Positions 54,300-59,541 of a DNA stretch of 59,541 nt are shown piece after piece (within the stretch, counting starts at the first letter, position 1; every line of letters begins with the position of its first letter). Source of the DNA: Candidatus Gastranaerophilales bacterium. GTDB lineage: Bacteria; Cyanobacteriota; Vampirovibrionia; Gastranaerophilales; Gastranaerophilaceae. Under the pieces are notes generated by a model. It was not told where the DNA came from, ran no database searches, and was given only the letters and a program-made list of their open reading frames with translations. Made by a program: the position numbers and the translations under genes. Location of the stretch: the NCBI GenBank assembly GCA_947625305.1, contig CANQNW010000013.1:1-59541 (forward strand), read 5' to 3'.

Positions 54300-54974
54300 A
54301 TGAGTATGAAAAAATTTATTATTACTATATTATTTTTTATTTTAAGCATGTTTTTTATGCCTGTTCGGGCTGATATTATTCCTTTTGGCTCAAAAAGTAT
54401 TAAATATTACGGTATTGGGGTTATTAATATGCCTCAAAACTACACGGTTTACCAGTACCCGAGAAGTGATTCAAAAATAATCAGAGAAGTAAACTATGAA
54501 AATATAAAAAAATCAGCAATAGTTAATTCAGTTGATATGAGAAAGGTATCTTATGTCGCTTATGTGCCTTCTAGTAATGTTGCACTATTAACAGTTGACA
54601 TAAACTCCGGTGATGATTGGTACTGCGTATTTTTAAATCAGGAAACGGGTGAAACAGGCTGGATTTATAATCCCGATAAAAATGCTTTTTTTACATACAG
54701 ACAATTGTTTTATAAATACGGGAAAAAATACGGTATAAGATTTTTTAATGATTTATCGGAAGATGAAAAAGTACTTTATTCAAAAGAAGATAAATCCTCT
54801 CAGGTTATTGAAAATTTAAGTTATCCGAAATATGTTACCTTTACGGTAATTAGGGGCAACTGGATGCTGGTATCTGTTAATGACAGAACAAAAACCGCCA
54901 AAGTCGGATGGTTCAACTGGAGAAATGAGGATGGAACTTTAAATATGTTCCCTAATTTTAAAGAACAGCCTTAA
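54300..54974 (+). CDS. Exported hypothetical protein with SH3-like features
   Basis: A 224-residue protein with a signal peptide (MKKFIITILFFILSMFFMPVRA). Two beta-rich segments, VYQYPRSDSKIIREVNYE...WYCVFLNQETGETGWIYN and VLYSKEDKSSQVIENLS...MLVSVNDRTKTAKVGWFNW, look like a pair of bacterial SH3 domains (GWI/GWF endings). Probably binds cell wall. A TATAAT lies right at the start codon; an ATG two codons later (54306) is an alternative. Confidence 0.65.
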   Translation: MSMKKFIITILFFILSMFFMPVRADIIPFGSKSIKYYGIGVINMPQNYTVYQYPRSDSKIIREVNYENIKKSAIVNSVDMRKVSYVAYVPSSNVALLTVDINSGDDWYCVFLNQETGETGWIYNPDKNAFFTYRQLFYKYGKKYGIRFFNDLSEDEKVLYSKEDKSSQVIENLSYPKYVTFTVIRGNWMLVSVNDRTKTAKVGWFNWRNEDGTLNMFPNFKEQP

Positions 54975-55055
54975 TATTAATTTTTTTAACAAATATTATT
55001 TTTTTATCAATTTTTTATATTTACAATTTTTAAATCCGTTGTAATCGGAGAAAAA

Positions 55056-56066
55056 ATGTTAGTACCTGCTTTATCAAATATTAAATTTAATAATATTGCA
55101 AAAACTAAGTTAACGGCAAGAACTCCTTTAACATTCAAAGGTGAGGCCGATTCTTTTGTTAAAGCGCCAAAAGCAAAAGAAGAAAATGAGTTTATAGTCT
55201 GGGCAAATAAAAAAAATATAGCGGAGGTGATTAAAAAATCACTTCAAAATCCGGAAAATAAAATAGGAAAAGGATTTTATAACTGTGCATATAAAATTGA
55301 AGGTAACGACAATTTTATATTTCGAGTAAGTAATTTTTCAAAACAAAATTTGGATTTTACTAGTATAGAAATAAAAGATACGGAAGATAAAGAACTTAAA
55401 GTAAATATCGGTCAGCAGGTTGCGGAGATTACTCTGAAATCGGGGGATAAAAATTTGCCTGCAATGCGCATAGAAGTATTAAAAAAACAAACGGGCAAGT
55501 CTTTAGGTGTGCCTCCTCCTGAGGTATTCAATGATGATTACGGTAATTTAAAAACGGGCGAATTAGCATATGATGATATTTCAAAGAAAGAGCAATATTT
55601 TAAATCTCTTGAACTACTTTCTAAAATGCCTCTTGAAGCATATGAAAAATTAATTGATACAATTCAAAAGGCAGGTGAAAGAGGTTTATTGCTTGATTAT
55701 TATAATTCAAATAATATTTTGCTTGATAAAAAAAATCAATCAATAAATGTTATTGATATGGATAATCGCCTCGGAAAACCCGATTGGGGCAATGTTTTAT
55801 ATGCTTTAACCAATATAGTTTATTTTAATTCCGTTTATAATATGACTTTCAACCCGAAAGAAGAAACTGTTAAAGCATCAGAACTTACTGTTGAAATAAT
55901 AAATAAATTTATTCAAGCTATGCAAAATAAGCATGTTAAATTTAATAAAACAAATTATACTTTCCAATTTCAAAATTTTTTAGAAAGTATTCCGGCCAAA
56001 ATATTTTGCAAAAGTTTTTCACCTGAAGGCGAATGGGCTAAATTTGAGCAATTAGGTATTGCTTAA
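55056..56066 (+). CDS. Kinase-fold protein with N-terminal TFKG motif
   Basis: A 336-residue protein. TFKG is at residues 26-29. A kinase-like core begins with GKGFYNCAYKI (residues 71-81, glycine-rich loop). Later, LLLDYYNSNNILLD (catalytic Asp214 and Asn219) and VIDMDNRLGKPDW (metal Asp234) match the catalytic and DFG-equivalent segments of protein or small-molecule kinases. The usual beta-3 Lys is not clear (FIFRVSNF has Arg). CGGAGAAA site. It may be an exported effector-like kinase; no substrate known. Confidence 0.55.
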   Translation: MLVPALSNIKFNNIAKTKLTARTPLTFKGEADSFVKAPKAKEENEFIVWANKKNIAEVIKKSLQNPENKIGKGFYNCAYKIEGNDNFIFRVSNFSKQNLDFTSIEIKDTEDKELKVNIGQQVAEITLKSGDKNLPAMRIEVLKKQTGKSLGVPPPEVFNDDYGNLKTGELAYDDISKKEQYFKSLELLSKMPLEAYEKLIDTIQKAGERGLLLDYYNSNNILLDKKNQSINVIDMDNRLGKPDWGNVLYALTNIVYFNSVYNMTFNPKEETVKASELTVEIINKFIQAMQNKHVKFNKTNYTFQFQNFLESIPAKIFCKSFSPEGEWAKFEQLGIA

Positions 56067-56335
56067 TTAAACATAGAACCTTTATCATGCTCAGGGAGTG
56101 AAGCGGAATATTCTGCCAGTATTCTTGCTATATCAGAGCCTTTTATTACCACCTCTAATATTAATTGAGCATTAATTAATAACTTATCGGTATATTCAAG
56201 CTCATCAGTATCAAAAATTTCAAATTCTATAAAATCATAGCCGACATAATTAATTCTGCCGTAGCCTTCAGAATTTCCCCATTTTAAAAATACAAGCTGT
56301 TTTTCAAATAATTTGAGTTTATCTACCAACCGCAT
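56063..56335 (-). CDS. Small hypothetical protein
   Basis: A 90-residue protein, predicted beta-rich first half (FLKWGNSEGYGRINYVGYDFIEFEIFD) resembling a small barrel, then a helix. It overlaps the end of the kinase-fold gene by four bases, convergently. No family recognised. Confidence 0.55.
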   Translation of the reverse strand: MRLVDKLKLFEKQLVFLKWGNSEGYGRINYVGYDFIEFEIFDTDELEYTDKLLINAQLILEVVIKGSDIARILAEYSASLPEHDKGSMFN

Positions 56336-56395
56336 ATTAATGTTCTCCGCATATCCTTATAATATGATAATTATTTTATTTGGTTAAGTCAAATT

Positions 56396-56625
56396 GTCTG
56401 AACAAAATTTTACGAAAATCCACGAAGTGGTAAGAGTAAAATTTTGAGAATGGCATATTGAAAAGGTGAGCACTCGTACAGCGACGAGGAGCAGAATTTC
56501 GGACGGACGCAAGTCCGGTAAGCGAGGGTAAAGCGAGTGCAAGACGAAGTCGAGCGAGCGACTATCCCGAGCGAAAAGAAATTTCAAGACAGTCGGTGGC
56601 AGAGTGCGACACTAGATTATATGGT
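56396..56625. repeat. Structured GC-rich intergenic repeat
   Basis: No gene in 56336-56725. The element folds on paper: an AAAATTTTAC/GTAAAATTTT-like closing stem, CCAC/GTGG hairpin, GCACTCG/CGAGTGC long-range stem enclosing CGGAC/GTCCG, and AGTCG/CGACT. It is far GC-richer than its surroundings. A shorter relative lies at about 16558-16590, reading in the opposite direction. Confidence 0.6.
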
Positions 56626-56725
56626 AATGTAAATTTTACATTGATAATCTTTACAATCTGTCTAAAAATATTTTGTTTTGGATTTTGTTCTGGTATAGTC
56701 TAAGTAAATCATAAAGGAAAAAATC

Positions 56726-57604
56726 GTGACAGATACACTTAGTGCGAACACAAGTTTAAAAACAAATTTTAATAATAAGTACGTTTCTTCTCCCATCAGC
56801 AACTTAAATAACATTGAATTTCAATTATTTCAAATATTTGAAGAAGAATTAAATTCGGAAAACTCGGTTTTATTAAGTTATAGTCCTGATGTTATAAAAA
56901 GGCTTGCCAAATTTATATCAGGCGAGGTAACAAGGCCTGCCTCGATTGGAATTGCGGGCGAAACAGCAAGCGGGAAATCCACAATTACTTTCGATATTAT
57001 AGAAACCATTGAACTTTTTGCCGATGTTTTTAATTTAGGCAGAGTTATAACAAGGGTTAATTCTGATGATTATTACTATGACAGATCTGAAGAAGTCAAA
57101 AAAGCGGGAGGCATGGCTGAATTTGCTAAACATTACGATTTTGATGTGCCTGATGCGCTTGAACTTAACTTAATGCATAAACATATTAAAGAACTGCTGT
57201 CAGGCAAGTCTGTTATGCTCCCTAAGTATGATATGTCGGGAACAACAATAAGATGGGATAATCATACACTTGCAATGCCTTCAAAGGTAATTATCTCGGA
57301 AGGTTTATTTACATTAACGGATGATGTAAAAGAAGCCTTTGATTTTAAAATTTATGTTGATATAAATTCCGATGTACAAAAGGAAAGATTTTTTATAAGA
57401 GCAAACGAACGAGGGCTCGGCGATGGCGCAGGAGCTTTATATGAAAATGCTTCAAATAAAGCAGAAATCTATATAAGACCTTGCAGAAATATTGCGGATA
57501 TTGTTTTATCGGGTGAAGCGGATAGAGCTGATTATAAAATCTTTTTAAATAAAATTTTATCAATAGTTGAACATCTGCACTTTTCAAAGCAGGCGGTTAT
57601 TTAA
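56726..57604 (+). CDS. Uridine kinase/phosphoribulokinase-like P-loop kinase
   Basis: 292 residues from a GTG with an AAAGGA site. Walker A is GIAGETASGKST, and VNSDDYYYDRSEE and FDVPDALELN match the uridine kinase family (DDFY and DHP-type motifs). KYDMSGTTI and SEGLFTL are also typical. It is longer than Udk (about 210) by an N-terminal region of 70 residues. Likely acts on a nucleoside or sugar. Followed by nadD and yqeK. Confidence 0.8.
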   Translation: MTDTLSANTSLKTNFNNKYVSSPISNLNNIEFQLFQIFEEELNSENSVLLSYSPDVIKRLAKFISGEVTRPASIGIAGETASGKSTITFDIIETIELFADVFNLGRVITRVNSDDYYYDRSEEVKKAGGMAEFAKHYDFDVPDALELNLMHKHIKELLSGKSVMLPKYDMSGTTIRWDNHTLAMPSKVIISEGLFTLTDDVKEAFDFKIYVDINSDVQKERFFIRANERGLGDGAGALYENASNKAEIYIRPCRNIADIVLSGEADRADYKIFLNKILSIVEHLHFSKQAVI

Positions 57605-57606
57605 TT

Positions 57607-58206
57607 ATGCAAGTTTGCATATACCCCGGGAGTTTTAATCCCATTCATAATGCTCATATTGAAGTTGCAAAATATGTTCATGAAAAATTTCAGTTTGAAA
57701 AAATTGTTTTTATTCCCGTATTCAGACCTCCTCATAAGGATTTAGCGGGGTTTGATGCGGAAAATGCTTTTCACAGACTTAATATGGTTGAACTTGCGGT
57801 CAAAGATTATCCGTTTTTTGATGTGTCGGCTATCGAATACACAAGAAATAAACCTTCATATTCTTATGATACCGTTGTTCAGATTAATGATATCGTAAAG
57901 CCCGAGGGAAAAATCAACTTTATTATCGGTACGGATGCCTTCAGACAGATTGAGTCTTGGTATGAACCCCAAAAACTGAAAGAACTTGTTAATTTTATTT
58001 TGTTTATAAGAGAAAATAATTTTGATGAGGCTCCTTATATAAAGCTTAAAGAAAAAGGATACAGCTACGATTTAATGCAGCTGCCCTTTAACGACATTTC
58101 AGCATGCGAAGTAAGAAATCGAATTAAACAAAATAAAGATATTTGTGATATAGTACCCTTAAAGGTTGCTGAATATATAAAAAATAACAATGTATACAAA
58201 AATTAG
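57607..58206 (+). CDS. nadD: Nicotinate-nucleotide adenylyltransferase
   Basis: 199 residues, normal for NadD. YPGSFNPIHNAHIEVA has the GxFxPxHxGH nucleotidyltransferase motif, VFIPVFRPPHK, GTDAFRQIESWY and the C-terminal ISACEVRNRIKQ (ISxxxIR) are present. It converts nicotinate mononucleotide to deamido-NAD. It overlaps yqeK by 17 bases, the usual arrangement. Confidence 0.93.
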   Translation: MQVCIYPGSFNPIHNAHIEVAKYVHEKFQFEKIVFIPVFRPPHKDLAGFDAENAFHRLNMVELAVKDYPFFDVSAIEYTRNKPSYSYDTVVQINDIVKPEGKINFIIGTDAFRQIESWYEPQKLKELVNFILFIRENNFDEAPYIKLKEKGYSYDLMQLPFNDISACEVRNRIKQNKDICDIVPLKVAEYIKNNNVYKN

Positions 58207-58768
58207 TATTGAAGAAATAAAAGATAAATTAAAAGCTTGTTTGAGTGAAGAAAGATATCTTCATTCAATCGGAACAATGGAAATGGCGGTTGAACTTGCC
58301 AAAAGATTTCATCTTGATGAAGAAAAAGCACTTGTTGCAGGGTTATTGCACGACTGCGCAAAATGTCTGACTAATGAAGAATTAAAAGAATATTATAACT
58401 CGTTTGAAGAATGCGAAAAATTAAGTTCTAAAACCTGGCATGCACCTGTTGGTGCCGTGATTGCAAAAAGAGATTTCGGTGTCGAGGATGAAGAAATTTT
58501 ATCTTCAATAAGATGGCACACCGTCGGTAAAAAAGATATGAGCGATTTTGAAAAAATAATTTTTCTTGCCGATAAAATTGAAACTCGGACACGAGAGCCG
58601 AAATTCCGCCAAAAAATAGAAAAAACTCTAAATAAAACAAACAGCCTTGATTCTGCACTTTTAAAAAGCTTTAAAATTACAATAAAAAGCCTTTTAAAAC
58701 GCAAACTTCCAATATGCTTTCAAACAGTAGATGTATATAACGACCTATTAAAAAAGGTTTTAATATAA
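58190..58768 (+). CDS. yqeK: HD-domain Ap4A hydrolase (symmetrical)
   Basis: 192 residues of the YqeK type. RYLHSIGTMEMAVEL, AGLLHDCAKCL (HD) and SSIRWHTVGKKDMSDFEKIIFLADKIE are characteristic. It splits Ap4A into two ADP. Coupled to nadD by overlap. Nothing obvious is seen in 58769-58923 except the copied LuxR promoter. Confidence 0.92.
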   Translation: MYTKISIEEIKDKLKACLSEERYLHSIGTMEMAVELAKRFHLDEEKALVAGLLHDCAKCLTNEELKEYYNSFEECEKLSSKTWHAPVGAVIAKRDFGVEDEEILSSIRWHTVGKKDMSDFEKIIFLADKIETRTREPKFRQKIEKTLNKTNSLDSALLKSFKITIKSLLKRKLPICFQTVDVYNDLLKKVLI

Positions 58769-58814
58769 CTTATAAAGAAGCAGCATATTGACTTAAAAAG
58801 CAAACATTAATAGT

Positions 58815-59290
58815 TAATTTTTTAAACTAAATTACAAATATTAACTTTTGTAAATTTTTGAATACGGAAAATATGTTAGTCTTATTTTTTCACAACTTGA
58901 TATAATAATTTTTAGGAGGAATTATGAATTCTAAAAATCTTACGAGTGGAAATGTGCGAATTATTGTAGTTGATGATTGTGAATTTGATGATGGTTTTAT
59001 AGAAATAAAAATATGTAAATCGTTATTGAATAATATTACATCTACGGGTATTAGTTTTAATAATAATTTTAATGATAATTCAATAACTAAAAGAGAAGTT
59101 GAAGTATTAAAACAACTTGCAAAGGGATTAAATAATAATCAAATCTCTAATGAATTAAATATAAGTCTGCATACAACAAAAGCGCATATAAGAAATATAT
59201 TTTCAAAGCTATCAGTCAGTGACAGAACAGAGGCTGTAGTAGTTGCAATAAAAGATAGAATTATAAATATTCTGCAATTGTAATAGATAG
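58815..59290 (+). repeat. LuxR inverted repeat, right copy
   Basis: Matches 44275-44745 on the other strand, including the sequence upstream of the LuxR gene and its AGGAGG site. Homology stops just past the stop codon on both sides. Confidence 0.7.
58924..59283 (+). CDS. LuxR-type (GerE) transcriptional regulator, copy 2
   Basis: 119 residues, five differences from the copy at 44282 (positions 19, 34, 49, 52 and 73). The HTH helices are identical apart from Glu73 to Gln. AGGAGG site; TATAAT a short distance upstream, also copied. It has the same incomplete receiver-like start (IIVVDDCEFDDG) as copy 1. Confidence 0.85.
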   Translation: MNSKNLTSGNVRIIVVDDCEFDDGFIEIKICKSLLNNITSTGISFNNNFNDNSITKREVEVLKQLAKGLNNNQISNELNISLHTTKAHIRNIFSKLSVSDRTEAVVVAIKDRIINILQL

Positions 59291-59339
59291 GCTTGCCATA
59301 TAAATACTTTTCTAACTTGCGTTTGACATAATATTGATG

Positions 59340-59480
59340 TCCGAGTAAATTTTTATAAGCAGAAGGTGTTACAAAGCGAACATCTGAGCAAGCGAAGAAT
59401 GAGCTTTGCGAAGGCATACGAGAGAAGTATGCGCAGGCTTTTGAAAAATTTAAGCACGATAGTGCGTAGAATTTAAAAAG
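59340..59480. repeat. Structured intergenic repeat
   Basis: GC-richer element with AAATTTTT/AAAAATTT closing stem, CAAAGC/GCTTTG and CATAC/GTATG hairpins and a GCAC/GTGC hairpin. It has the same style as the modules beside the tRNA-Pro genes (AT closing stem, short GC stems, GCGAA-rich loops), but its sequence is different. The window ends in it. Confidence 0.5.
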
Positions 59481-59541
59481 ACCAGCTGAGATGTAATCTC
59501 GTTCTTAAAACTAAAATTAAAGCATTAAAAATAGCTGGGGA

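Noticed and set aside
56384-56587. 67-codon open frame in the structured repeat
   Set aside because: Its end resembles a shadow frame at 16558-16590, which reflects the shared DNA repeat, not a protein.

Overview
The window looks like a chromosome segment from a gut-type, non-photosynthetic relative of the Cyanobacteria (Melainabacteria/Vampirovibrionia, most like Gastranaerophilales). This is inference. The DNA is very AT-rich, the envelope genes are Gram-negative in character, there are cyanobacterial-type proteins (a DUF4330 protein beside an IctB-like O-antigen ligase), and several lineage-style proteins carry a short N-terminal S/T-F-K/N-G motif. There is no rRNA, CRISPR array or recognisable integrase. 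Two tRNA-Pro genes are present.

Layout. 0-5.5 kb: a surface-glycan/acyl module (two SDR dehydrogenases, a FabH-like synthase, an acyl carrier protein), tRNA-Pro(UGG) wrapped in repeats, and a polytopic membrane protein. 5.6-14.6 kb: housekeeping genes (fumarase, rsmE-cca-ssb, a four-carbon acid sugar kinase with a PdxA-like dehydrogenase, a LOG protein, PPi-dependent phosphofructokinase). 14.6-25.7 kb: a repeat-rich GNAT protein, a divergent FkbM/FkbH pair, a heptose-kinase-like PfkB protein, DUF4330, O-antigen ligase and an EAL phosphodiesterase. 25.8-39.4 kb: NagZ, a GH13-like protein, rsmI, mpg, four lineage-type hypothetical proteins, UDP-glucose dehydrogenase and a 5'-nucleotidase-like protein. 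39.4-44.3 kb: tRNA-Pro(GGG) and a ~4.3-kb genomic island inserted at its 3' end, bounded by a copy of the tRNA end. 44.3-50.7 kb: surface decoration genes (AlgJ-like plus MBOAT O-acetylation pair, LicD, GT8). 50.8-59.5 kb: mazG, an LCP protein, a PLP lyase, a kinase-like protein, a uridine-kinase-like protein, nadD and yqeK. Two nearly identical LuxR-type regulators lie in inverted orientation at 44.3 and 59.0 kb.

Two systems stand out. (1) Seven poly-G/poly-C tracts of 9-11 bases sit in or just upstream of envelope-type genes, a Campylobacter-like arrangement of contingency loci. Two genes (fkbM-like, fkbH-like) read as switched OFF by one base, two (SDR, AlgJ-like) read ON, one tract fills the -35/-10 spacer of the licD promoter, and two are in leader regions. 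(2) Both tRNA-Pro genes are preceded by the same pair of structured modules. Each module begins with a copy of the first 15-19 nt of its own tRNA, and the copies match the local tRNA rather than each other. A related module follows each tRNA 3' end. This looks like a tRNA-directed structured repeat element that rebuilds the tRNA as it inserts. I could not match it to a family I know.
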